In this document: positions 8,882-16,977 of the stretch, piece after piece | Numbering within the stretch: position 1 is the first letter of the stretch | Layout of the letters: each line of letters begins with the position of its first letter | Assembly (NCBI GenBank): GCA_964484185.1 | Contig: CAZAEQ010000006.1 | Location: forward strand, 78,905 to 142,904 | DNA length: 64,000 nucleotides | Reading direction: 5' to 3' | Source: F1-120-MAGs238 sp964484185 | Lineage (GTDB): Bacteria; Planctomycetota; Phycisphaerae; Phycisphaerales; UBA1924 | Program-made: the position numbers and the translations under genes | Notes under the pieces: generated by a model | The model's database searches: none | What the model was told of the DNA's origin: nothing | What the model saw: only the letters and a program-made list of their open reading frames with translations

Positions 8882-9709
8882 GTGACCGGTATTCATGGTG
8901 AGAATCAGACGGATGACTTTCAGGCTGTGATTCGCGTAAAGACTGCGGCACAAGGTGGACGTACCGCTCCGGTATTCAACGGTATAAGGTGGGACCTCTC
9001 GTACACGCCCGATGGTGACCTGTACATGATCTGGCCCGACTTCAAAGGATTCCAAAGTTATGAGCACAACGTTGCGCTTCCTCTAGATCAGGAGTTGAAC
9101 GCAACGTTGTGTGTTACAAATTCAAAGTTCCGACCGTTGCACCGTTGGATGATGCGAGAAGGCACTTCATTTTTCATGCGTGAAGGGGGACGCGTGGTTG
9201 CTGAAGGGGTCGTAACCAAGCGTCTGAACATTACTAATATTCAATCTGATGAACCTCGACTGAGTGATTACGGCCTACCGCCATTATGTGCTGCCGACAT
9301 CGAAAAAGAGAAACAACTGACCTATGAGTCGTCAGATTGCGAATGCGGTCGCGTTCGACTTGTGCGCTCGGATGAGATTTTTGAGATGCAAGTTCGATGC
9401 GAAAGCAATTTCACCCGCGGGATTTTTCGCAATCCGCAGCGATTCCAAGCTTCCTTGCGAGCTGTGAATCTCATTGCCGAAGCCGAAGACTACGACCCCG
9501 AGTTCATATTGGCATGGCTTCCCGAACTCAAGAAATTTGCGACGATCGACACTGCTCATTTCGATGTTACAGTTTTTCAAAATAGCACTTGGGAGGACAT
9601 TGTCGCCGATCCAATAACGTTCCTGGAGAGCCAATGGTTTGACGGCTCGGTTCCGGGGTCGATGCGGCTAGACGTTGGAACTCTCCCGCATTCTCGCCCG
9701 TTGTCATGA
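8882..9709 (+). CDS. Protein with EF-Tu domain III-like fold and unknown C-terminal half
   Basis: Residues about 11-115 align by eye with domain III of elongation factor Tu: GGRTAPVFNGIRWDLSY corresponds to GGRHTPFFKGYRPQFYF, and FFMREGGRVVAEGVVTK to FAIREGGRTVGAGVVAK. The GTPase domain and domain II are absent, so it cannot act as a translation factor. The C-terminal 150 residues contain a CECG pair and an aromatic, acidic tail that I do not recognise. The GTG start at 8882 is preceded by AGAGGG; an in-frame GTG at 8822 inside the previous gene is possible. The 275-residue product has no signal peptide. Function unknown; similar stand-alone domains may be immunity- or decoy-like, which is inference. 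Confidence 0.65.
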   Translation: MTGIHGENQTDDFQAVIRVKTAAQGGRTAPVFNGIRWDLSYTPDGDLYMIWPDFKGFQSYEHNVALPLDQELNATLCVTNSKFRPLHRWMMREGTSFFMREGGRVVAEGVVTKRLNITNIQSDEPRLSDYGLPPLCAADIEKEKQLTYESSDCECGRVRLVRSDEIFEMQVRCESNFTRGIFRNPQRFQASLRAVNLIAEAEDYDPEFILAWLPELKKFATIDTAHFDVTVFQNSTWEDIVADPITFLESQWFDGSVPGSMRLDVGTLPHSRPLS

Positions 9710-9785
9710 TCCGAGCTGATTTCTCTAGAATCTGGCTGTTATTGCCCTAGCCATCGCCGGCAAGCCCAACCCGCAACCCCCCGCG

Positions 9786-9808
9786 ACCCTAATCTGTTCA
9801 GATAGGGT
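9786..9808 (+). terminator. Probable intrinsic terminator
   Basis: ACCCTAATCTG pairs with CAGATAGGGT across a two-base loop with one bulged base, followed by the T-rich TAATTTGATTTATA. It would separate the EF-Tu domain III-like gene from the MNIO cluster. The rest of 9710-9944 shows no gene. Confidence 0.5.
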
Positions 9809-9944
9809 TAATTTGATTTATACACTGATACAAACGCCGGGTTTTCACGAAGAATACAGTGTACAAAGACTCTCGCCTCGACATGCAGATGACCTCCAGC
9901 AAAGTTCCTGAATCTTCAGAAAACCACGTACAAGGAGTAAGAGC

Positions 9945-10898
9945 ATGCCAAGCAATCTTCTCGATCTCAAAGGTCCTGAGTTTCTCACCTTCTACATCAT
10001 CACTCTCATTGGTCTAATCGTAATTCTCGCCATCGCGCGAATGGTTGTGTCTCGACTTGGCGGCAAGGAAGACATCGATCCCAAGTCGCTCTCGCCGCAC
10101 GAATTGGCGTTTCTTGCGGCAGGTCGCAGTCGCGTGGGCGAGTCGGTTGTTGCTGAACTCGTCCATTCCGGATCACTGATCCCAGATGTTGGAAAGTTTG
10201 GCTCAAAGTGGGTGAAGACCGCACCCGGCTTTCACGCAATAGATGATTCGCCTCAGAGTGCAGCGCTCAACGCAGCAGAAGGCGGCGCAACTGTCCAGAA
10301 AGTCATTCAGGCCGCAACCGCAAAAACCGACCACATTGCAGAGAAGCTTCGCGAACTTGGACTTCTTGCAGGAGGTGCAGCGATTGCGATCGCAACTTTC
10401 TCAGCAATATGTTTCCTCTCGCTCATTGGCCTGGGCATCGCAAAAATATCGGTCGGACTTCAAAACCACAAACCGATCGTGTTTCTTGCTCTCCTGCTCG
10501 TGGCGACGACAGCGTGCCTCATCTACTTCTCGATTCCAATTCGGCGTACTCGAGCCGGCTCGATGGTCCTCCGGCGAGCTCACACCGAAAATGCCGCGCT
10601 CAAGACTACGACAACAGTCGCCGCCAACCCAGTGAATTCTGACGATCTGGGGCTTGCCGTTGCGATCTTTGGAACGGGCGTCATCGCGAGCAGTGCCTAT
10701 GGCGACCTAAATAGATTGCTGCCGCCAGGGCCCATGAATGTGCCGCAGGGTGGCTCGAGCGGGTGTGGATCGACATTCATGGCATCTTGCGGCGGATCAA
10801 GCAGCGATGGTGGCGGCGGCAGTGACGGTGGAGGCGGGGGAAGCGGGTGCGGTGGTGGGGGTGGAGGCTGTGGTGGTTGCGGCGGCGGCGGATCGTAA
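9945..10898 (+). CDS. TIGR04222-like membrane protein with Gly/Cys-rich C-terminal tail
   Basis: A 317-residue protein with one membrane helix at residues 13-34, a soluble segment containing SPHELAFLAAGRSRVGESVVAEL, two more helices at about 138-200, and a C-terminal tail from about residue 264. The tail is almost only Gly, Ser and Cys, with cysteines at 274, 282, 302, 309 and 312 (for example GSGCGGGGGGCGGCGGGGS). The ELAFLAAG region and this architecture match what I know as the TIGR04222 family, often encoded beside DUF692 proteins. A perfect AAGGAG site precedes the ATG. The tail looks like a modification substrate or metal-binding segment; this is inference. First gene of the MNIO cluster. 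Confidence 0.72.
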   Translation: MPSNLLDLKGPEFLTFYIITLIGLIVILAIARMVVSRLGGKEDIDPKSLSPHELAFLAAGRSRVGESVVAELVHSGSLIPDVGKFGSKWVKTAPGFHAIDDSPQSAALNAAEGGATVQKVIQAATAKTDHIAEKLRELGLLAGGAAIAIATFSAICFLSLIGLGIAKISVGLQNHKPIVFLALLLVATTACLIYFSIPIRRTRAGSMVLRRAHTENAALKTTTTVAANPVNSDDLGLAVAIFGTGVIASSAYGDLNRLLPPGPMNVPQGGSSGCGSTFMASCGGSSSDGGGGSDGGGGGSGCGGGGGGCGGCGGGGS

Positions 10899-10912
10899 AA
10901 ACGGAGGCTCGC

Positions 10913-11764
10913 ATGACAAGTACGAATCTCCAACTTGGATTGGGAATCGGATGGCGGCCTCAGCTTGCTCTCATGATCGAGAGAACCCCCAATCTGGGTT
11001 TCGTCGAAATCACCCACGAAAATCACCCGCTCGATCGTCCCATCGATCTTCCAATTCAAAACCTCCTCTCCCGCGGCGTCAAATGCGTCCCCCACGGCTT
11101 GGCCCTCAATCTCGGCGGCGGTGATCGCGTCGACCAGAAACTTCTCGCAAGCATCGCAGCACAGGCTCAGCGCGTGAAGGCTCCGCTCATCAGCGAACAT
11201 ATCGCATTCGTAAGAGCTGAAGGTGCTGAAGCGGGCCACCTCATGCCCGTCGAGCGCACATGGAGCTCGCTCAAGGTGCTCGTCGAGAACATCAAAGAAG
11301 CGATGAGTCAGCTTCCCGTGCCACTCGCACTCGAGAATATTTCAACACTCTTTGAGTGGCCCGGCGCAGAAATGGATGAAGGCCAGTTTGTCAGCGAAGT
11401 GCTTGAACAAACCGGTGCACTCATGCTCCTGGACATCGAGAATCTCTACGCCAACGCCCGAAACCACAGATTCGATGCCTTCAAAATGCTTGACAAGCTG
11501 CCGCTGGAGCGCATCGCGTATGTTCACATCGCGGGCGGCGCTGAAGATGGCGGCGTATACCACGATACTCACTTTCACCCCGTTCCCCAGGGCGTGCTCG
11601 ACCTGTTAAGCGAAGTGGCATCCCGCGTTCATCTTCCCGGTGTCATGCTCGAGCGCGATGATCGCATGGAGAACCCGCCGCAGATCGCAGCGGAATTGCA
11701 ATCAATTGAGGCGGCATGGAAATCAGGGGTAGCCCGACTTCAGGTGCCAGCACATGGGCGATGA
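10913..11764 (+). CDS. DUF692 / MNIO-family multinuclear iron oxygenase
   Basis: A TIM-barrel enzyme of the DUF692 family; characterised members (MbnB, TglH and relatives) use two or three iron ions and oxygen to modify cysteines or other residues of ribosomal peptides. The expected ligand-type residues are in place: His61 in PHGLALNLGG, Glu95-His96 in ISEHI, Glu141-Asn142 in ALENIS, Asp174 and Asn177 in LLDIENLYAN, His205 in AYVHIAGG, Asp218, His220 and His222 in YHDTHFHPV, and Glu247 in MLERDD. Length (283) fits the family. GGAGG lies 6 bases before the ATG and the gene begins 14 bases after the Gly/Cys-tail protein, so a single transcript is likely. The substrate is not proven. Confidence 0.9.
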   Translation: MTSTNLQLGLGIGWRPQLALMIERTPNLGFVEITHENHPLDRPIDLPIQNLLSRGVKCVPHGLALNLGGGDRVDQKLLASIAAQAQRVKAPLISEHIAFVRAEGAEAGHLMPVERTWSSLKVLVENIKEAMSQLPVPLALENISTLFEWPGAEMDEGQFVSEVLEQTGALMLLDIENLYANARNHRFDAFKMLDKLPLERIAYVHIAGGAEDGGVYHDTHFHPVPQGVLDLLSEVASRVHLPGVMLERDDRMENPPQIAAELQSIEAAWKSGVARLQVPAHGR

Positions 11765-12275
11765 TCGACAGCAGGTCGCACGCAAACAAGCCGAACTTCT
11801 CGCGGCGCTCCGCGGCAACGCTTCAACGCCTCCAAATTTCAATGTAAGCAATGTCACAACCGCCCGCGAAGCACTGCTCCGCAAACGTGCACGCGGCATC
11901 GAAAAATCCTGGCCCGGACTCGCGACTGCATTGGGTCCAGATATCCTTTCGACAGTCGATTCGCACACTCGCGCAACCGAAAACATCCAGTTCGGCGGCC
12001 CGTTCGCGGAAGGATTTGCGCTTGCGAATTGGCTCTACGACAATGGGAAACTCCCCACGCCGCTGGTCCCGGAATTCCTGCGAGTTTCGCTGAACTTTGC
12101 CCTTGCGCCGCAAGGCCTCAAAAGGCGCAAAGGGCTCCGGATGAAAGTTGTCAAGACCACAGCGCCGCTTCGATACATCATCGGTGTGGCGGCGGGAAAC
12201 ATCGTCCGTGTCTTTAGCGCGGATCTACCAGACTCGAGGCCGGGTGCAGGCGCACCAGGGCGTTACGTGGAATAG
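11754..12275 (+). CDS. Small partner protein of the MNIO cluster
   Basis: This 173-residue soluble protein overlaps the end of the DUF692 gene by 11 bases, which points to coupled translation and an obligate partnership. Visible features are an N-terminal helical region (RQQVARKQAELLAALRG), the motif FNVSNVTTAREALLRKRARG followed by WPGLATALG, and a basic C-terminal part. The helix plus WPGL pattern resembles the short partner proteins that accompany MNIO enzymes (DUF2063-like or the SCO6045-type C-terminal domain); I am not certain which. Such partners generally bind the precursor leader and present it to the enzyme; here this role is inferred from position. Confidence 0.6.
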   Translation: MGDDRQQVARKQAELLAALRGNASTPPNFNVSNVTTAREALLRKRARGIEKSWPGLATALGPDILSTVDSHTRATENIQFGGPFAEGFALANWLYDNGKLPTPLVPEFLRVSLNFALAPQGLKRRKGLRMKVVKTTAPLRYIIGVAAGNIVRVFSADLPDSRPGAGAPGRYVE

Positions 12276-12296
12276 GCGTCGCTACACTTCGGGCTC

Positions 12297-13025
12297 ATGA
12301 AACCAGCTTACAAATGGGGACTTCTCGGCTGCCTCGGCTGTCTCACCCCGGTGGTCTGGGTTGTTCTCACATTAGTGATATCAAAAGCCTTTCCAGATCA
12401 CCCCATCAAATGGGATTGGGAAGCCACCAGCGCAGCGCCGGTTCCTGCGAACTTTATGTACATCATGTTTCCGGCGTCGCCCAATGCAGCGGTATACGAC
12501 CGACCGAATGGGAAAGCTGTGGGCATTCTCGACCGCGCGATGATGAACAGCGAGGCCGAACGCACTGACGTGTGGGTGCGACTGGTGAGCGTTCCACCTG
12601 CCGCCGATCTCTGGGTACGTCGCGAAGATCTGACATTTGATCCGCCCCCTTCTCAAGTCGCATTGGTTTCCGCGGCGTCCGCAAACTACAAAGCCAGAAA
12701 GGCCGACATTTTTGCCCATCTTCGATTCACCCCCACTCAATCCGCAACCAGTGCGGACATGCTCCTTGAGGTCCGTCCCGATGATGATCACGCCGAGGAC
12801 TATAAGTATTCAGTTACCAATGGCATCGCTACGCCTCTAAAAATGCGGCGGTACTTTGGACCAGCAGTAGCGCTGCAGTCGCTCGAGGACCTGCCAGTTG
12901 CAGGACTGATTGCGGCAGCAGTTCTTGTAATTCCGGTTGTGAGCTACCGAATCGTCAAGCGAGTACGCGATCGTCGAAGGGCGTTTGCACAAGCTCGCTC
13001 GAATGCCGGAAGCCCCGTCGCTTGA
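12297..13025 (+). CDS. Uncharacterised protein with two membrane segments
   Basis: Not recognised. It has 242 residues: a hydrophobic N-terminus (GLLGCLGCLTPVVWVVLTLVI) that is a signal anchor or an unusual lipoprotein signal, an extracytoplasmic middle part of about 150 residues with YDRPNGKAVGILDRAM and DVWVRLV, reminiscent of SH3-like folds, and a C-terminal helix (AGLIAAAVLVIPVVSYRI) followed by a basic tail. It starts 21 bases after the MNIO partner gene, so it may be the last gene of that operon. Confidence 0.6.
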   Translation: MKPAYKWGLLGCLGCLTPVVWVVLTLVISKAFPDHPIKWDWEATSAAPVPANFMYIMFPASPNAAVYDRPNGKAVGILDRAMMNSEAERTDVWVRLVSVPPAADLWVRREDLTFDPPPSQVALVSAASANYKARKADIFAHLRFTPTQSATSADMLLEVRPDDDHAEDYKYSVTNGIATPLKMRRYFGPAVALQSLEDLPVAGLIAAAVLVIPVVSYRIVKRVRDRRRAFAQARSNAGSPVA

Positions 13026-13205
13026 GCTGGCTCCGATTGTCCTAATACAGCCTTAACCCTCGACTGAGATCAAAAAGGTAACAGCAGAACGCCAAAACTT
13101 GTCTTGCAGTCAGCATGACCATCAAGTAGGATGACCGTGCTGTCCCAACTCGCGGTCTGGGTCTTTGTGAGGTGGTCTAGAAACCATCAAAGTGGAGTTC
13201 GATCA

Positions 13206-15836
13206 ATGAGCACTCTTCGTCAATCTCAAGTTGGTAATTCCGCACTGGTCTCTGTTGCCTTGGCTCTCTTCGCCGCGGCAGGCGCAGATCGCTGTCTCGC
13301 AGAAATCCCGCCGGAACTTGCCCGATACGTCTGGACCGATTCCCCTCTCGCAGTCACACGCGTCATTGGCGAAATTGATTCCCCAGATGCGACCCCCGCA
13401 GTCATCGAAGTCACCGCGCCAGCAACCGCGACCATTCGCATGGGCGCTGCAATGGCTGGTCAATCTACCACACCCGCTGCGGCGACCGTCTCGCATCTGC
13501 CTATAGGCTCCGACCCCGAAGGCGATGTCCCAAACGATGTGGAATACCACCCCAGCGGCGCATCGTACTTCATCCTCCATCGCTGGACCCGCAACATTGT
13601 CCGCTTTGACGCGGCGACCAATACACCAATTCAGACCTATGCACTCTCCGGCGAATTGCCTCAAGCCATGGACATTACTGCCGATGGCACCAAACTCATC
13701 GTTGCCTATTTCACGCAGGATCTCATTGCTTCAATCGATGTCGCATCAGGGGCTGAAACAACGCTCGCCACCGGCAATGGTCCAGGCGTAGTTGAAATCA
13801 CCCCAGATGGTTCGCGTGCACTCATCGGTTGCGTGATCGATAGCACGATTCGCGTGATCAATCTTTCAACGTTTAGCGAAGAACGCAGTATTGCAACACC
13901 CGGCTACACACAGACACTTTCCGTCAATAGCGAATCGGGTGTACTCGACCTGAAGTTCAACCTTCCATTTGCATTCCTGGGCTCGTCCCGTGTCGTATTC
14001 GCGGCACGTTTTGATCCCACGCCCACCGTCGCCTTCATCGACTATCTCACCGGTACGCGTAACAACCTGACGACAGATCCAAATCCGGCTGGCGTCGCCG
14101 TCAGTGCCGATGGAGCCGTGGTCGCGGTGTCGCACGCTTCTGCCGCCGGCACTACCACCATTCTCAATCCCGTCACCGAATCCGTTGTGCGCACCATCCC
14201 CGGTCCCGGCGTATTCGCCAACGGCCCAATCGTCCTGAACGGTAACGGAACCCGCGCTGTCATCGCCTTCCAGAATGCCGCTCGCTGGCTCAATCTTTCC
14301 ACCGACACATTTGGTCCGGCGTTGACCGCCACCTTCAATCTGGAGGATTTGCTCGTCAACACCGCCGGCACGCGTGTCATCGGCGTCGGTTTCTCCGGTG
14401 CCATCATCGACTTTAACACCGGCGCTGTCATCGGTTCTCCCAATGGCACCGTCTCCTGTACACGCGGCGCTGTGAGCCCTATCACCGATCGCGCGGTCCT
14501 CGCCTCGTGGCCCTGCTTCGGCGATGACATTGTCGTCATTGATACCGATGCGACGCCCTCGCAGATATTCTTTGGCCGCACAGCCAGCCTTCCCGAAGGC
14601 GATTGCTCGCGCAACGGCGCAGTTTCCCCCAACGGCCAATACGCCGTCAGCGCAAACGTGAACAGCGACAATCTCTCGATTTTCGACACTGCCAGCGGCT
14701 CACTCCTTCACCACGCTCCGCTTGACATTCGCCCCGGCGAAGTCGAAATCACACCTGACAACACGCGCTCAGTGTCGGTAAACCTGGACGCAACGACCCT
14801 CAGCGTGGTCAACCTTTCCACCGGTGTCACGACTGCAATCCCATCCGCCACTCGTCTGGCTCAGGTCGAAATCGATCCAGCAGGTGCCTTCGCGTATGTT
14901 TCTCAGGTCGCCAGTGGTGATGGCGTTCGCAAACTCAACCTCGCCACAAACACCTTTGTTGGCGGCCTGACCGCAACCGGCGACATGGGCTCCGTCGGCT
15001 ACGTCTATGGTCAAGTCTCACAGATCGCACTTTCACCCGATGGTTCACTTCTTGCAACCGCCGGTGGATTCAACGACCGCCTGGACATCGTGAACACTTC
15101 AACCATGGCGGTCGCCCAAACCTTGACAATGGGAACATTTATCACGCGTGTCTCCTGGACTCCCGAAGGCGATGAGATCCTGGTCTCCGACCGCGATGGC
15201 GACAGCATGATTGTCGTACGCCGCCCAAATTCCAGTTCGCCCTTCGCGATCGTCGGCACGATCCCCGTCGGCGATTCCCCATTCGACACCGCCGCACTCG
15301 CCGCCTCGAACAGAGCCTTTGTCCTGAATTTCGGAACGCCGCGGAGCATTGGTGTGCTTGATACAACGTCGCTCTCTCAGACCAGCACCATCCCGCTTCC
15401 GGCCACAAACTACCCAGTCGGCATGGCACTTTCCGCCGATGGCACCATACTCTCAGTTCTCACAGCCAATGAAGCAACAACAGTCGGTCAGGGCAACTTC
15501 TCGCGTGTTGTCACCGGTGAACTCACAATCATCGACACTGCCACCCTGGCCGTCGTCGAGACAATCCAGACCAACCAGGCATCCGCCATGCTCCTGTCCG
15601 ATGCGGCCGGCACCACCCTCGCCTCACCCGCAGTCTCATCCGAAGTCCTCACCGTCATCACACCCGGTTGCGGCCCGGTCGATTTCAACAACGATGGCAT
15701 CGTCGATTTCTTCGATTACCTCGACTTTGTCGATGCCTTCTCAAACAACGACCCCAGCGCCGATTTCAACGGCGATACGATTATCGACTTCTTCGATTAT
15801 CTCGATTTCGTCGATGCATTCAGCACAGGATGTTGA
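13206..15836 (+). CDS. Secreted YVTN-type beta-propeller with GC-type dockerin tail
   Basis: An 876-residue exported protein. The start after AGTGGAG gives an N-terminal signal peptide ending near CLAEIPP. The body consists of repeated NHL/YVTN-like blades (for example DITADGTKLIVAYF, VEITPDGSRALIG, ALSPDGSLLATAG), forming one or two seven-bladed propellers. The last 55 residues carry two copies of an Asp-rich calcium-loop repeat, DFNNDGIVDFFDYLDFVDAF and DFNGDTIIDFFDYLDFVDAF, ending in STGC. This is the tail shared by four other proteins in the window and probably directs surface anchoring. An upstream in-frame ATG at 13131 lacks a ribosome binding site and would precede the signal peptide. 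Confidence 0.88.
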   Translation: MSTLRQSQVGNSALVSVALALFAAAGADRCLAEIPPELARYVWTDSPLAVTRVIGEIDSPDATPAVIEVTAPATATIRMGAAMAGQSTTPAAATVSHLPIGSDPEGDVPNDVEYHPSGASYFILHRWTRNIVRFDAATNTPIQTYALSGELPQAMDITADGTKLIVAYFTQDLIASIDVASGAETTLATGNGPGVVEITPDGSRALIGCVIDSTIRVINLSTFSEERSIATPGYTQTLSVNSESGVLDLKFNLPFAFLGSSRVVFAARFDPTPTVAFIDYLTGTRNNLTTDPNPAGVAVSADGAVVAVSHASAAGTTTILNPVTESVVRTIPGPGVFANGPIVLNGNGTRAVIAFQNAARWLNLSTDTFGPALTATFNLEDLLVNTAGTRVIGVGFSGAIIDFNTGAVIGSPNGTVSCTRGAVSPITDRAVLASWPCFGDDIVVIDTDATPSQIFFGRTASLPEGDCSRNGAVSPNGQYAVSANVNSDNLSIFDTASGSLLHHAPLDIRPGEVEITPDNTRSVSVNLDATTLSVVNLSTGVTTAIPSATRLAQVEIDPAGAFAYVSQVASGDGVRKLNLATNTFVGGLTATGDMGSVGYVYGQVSQIALSPDGSLLATAGGFNDRLDIVNTSTMAVAQTLTMGTFITRVSWTPEGDEILVSDRDGDSMIVVRRPNSSSPFAIVGTIPVGDSPFDTAALAASNRAFVLNFGTPRSIGVLDTTSLSQTSTIPLPATNYPVGMALSADGTILSVLTANEATTVGQGNFSRVVTGELTIIDTATLAVVETIQTNQASAMLLSDAAGTTLASPAVSSEVLTVITPGCGPVDFNNDGIVDFFDYLDFVDAFSNNDPSADFNGDTIIDFFDYLDFVDAFSTGC

Positions 15837-16127
15837 TCGCGTTCGCCGGTGCACTGTCAAAGTGACTTACAGAGTTTCCCCGCGTCTCAAAATCAACGCG
15901 CGATGTCATTGTGTGGCGATGCGGCGAACTCGCGCCGTGCGCTGAGTTGGTACTCAAATCAGGGAAAGTTCCCTGTGTTGATCACCCATGAGAATACTGA
16001 TCATCAATTGACTTGAGGTCTGGGCGCGTTGGAAATCGTCAACCTTCTCGATCTGGACGAAAACCTGCTCAGGGCGGAGCGCTCGCGATTGGGCGAATCC
16101 ACACTGAACTACAAGAGGAGAGCAAAC

Positions 16128-16841
16128 ATGACTGGTATGAATATGGCGTTACCGACAACTCGCGTTGCTGCATCCGTACTTATGTTGCTGGTGGCGACAA
16201 GTTTGGCGTGTGCCCGTCCTGATCCGCCGCCGCCGGATCAGCCGGCTGGCTACCAGCCTCCATGGGGTTGGCCCAATGGGCAGTTCAACGGATACTACTC
16301 GCAGGACGGGACACATGATGGAACTCATGTTGGATGGCATACACCCGGATCGAGCAGCTTGTGGGAATTTGGCTTGACTGGGTCCTTTAGCCATGACGGA
16401 GTGTGGGGACTTGGCTATATCAATAACACTACCCAGGATGTCCCAGTTACTTTCAGCTTGACTATTGATAACGTCGCCGTCCTGGATCAGGATAAGCGAG
16501 TCTGGGTTCAATTTGACTGGTGGAAGAGCGCTGCGGGGGATTTTACCGGGTTTGGTGTTATTGGAGACAGCGACAACAACTGGAACACCAATGATGCACA
16601 GGAGACCCGCATCTCACATGAAGCAATGGCAATCGGTAACGGCTGGCATCGGCAATATGAACTGTGGAATGTCCATCCTCAACCAGCTCGGGAAATGGTC
16701 AGATGGACTATCAACCTTACACCCGGTCAGCGTTTCCTGATCAATGATGTGTATTTCTCTACACAGTGCATCCCCACTCCTTCAGCAGTTGGGCTCGTTG
16801 GGTGCGGGCTTGTAACCCTGGCAATCAGACGGCGCAGATAG
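16128..16841 (+). CDS. PEP-CTERM-like exported protein
   Basis: The ATG follows AAGAGGAGAG, and gives a 237-residue protein with a signal peptide (SVLMLLVATSLACA) followed by a proline-rich stretch. The middle is rich in aromatic residues and Gly/Asn, typical of a beta-sandwich carbohydrate-binding-like module. The C-terminus has the tripartite layout of PEP-CTERM signals: the motif IPTPS in place of VPEP, a hydrophobic helix (AVGLVGCGLVTLAI) and a basic RRRR end. In known systems such tails are processed by an exosortase; none is in this window. The 15837-16127 gap upstream holds no other gene. Confidence 0.8.
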   Translation: MTGMNMALPTTRVAASVLMLLVATSLACARPDPPPPDQPAGYQPPWGWPNGQFNGYYSQDGTHDGTHVGWHTPGSSSLWEFGLTGSFSHDGVWGLGYINNTTQDVPVTFSLTIDNVAVLDQDKRVWVQFDWWKSAAGDFTGFGVIGDSDNNWNTNDAQETRISHEAMAIGNGWHRQYELWNVHPQPAREMVRWTINLTPGQRFLINDVYFSTQCIPTPSAVGLVGCGLVTLAIRRRR

Positions 16842-16873
16842 ATTTCCAGCATGTTAGTCAGTTGACGGCCGAC

Positions 16874-16899
16874 AACCCTTGAGCTTGCGTTCGAGGGTT
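16874..16899 (+). terminator. Hairpin between the PEP-CTERM-like gene and purL
   Basis: AACCCTTGA pairs with TCGAGGGTT (one G-T wobble) around an 8-base loop, followed by a weak T-rich stretch CGTCTTTGCTT. It lies between two convergent genes and could serve the plus-strand gene. Confidence 0.45.
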
Positions 16900-16977
16900 C
16901 GTCTTTGCTTCGAGCGTCTCAGATTGTAACCCCACGTTTCAAATATCAGCGCCGAGTGCGGAGTATCGGTTGTTGCC

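Noticed and set aside
9710..9944. Possible small gene before the MNIO cluster
   Set aside because: No frame with a plausible start and composition; only a hairpin and the promoter region are visible.
10847..10912. Upstream start for the DUF692 gene
   Set aside because: Translation would be WWGWRLWW-type sequence from the Gly/Cys codons; the ATG at 10913 has a GGAGG site and matches the family start.
10697..11239. Minus-strand ORF with long polyproline
   Set aside because: It is the complement of the Gly/Cys tail and the start of the DUF692 gene.
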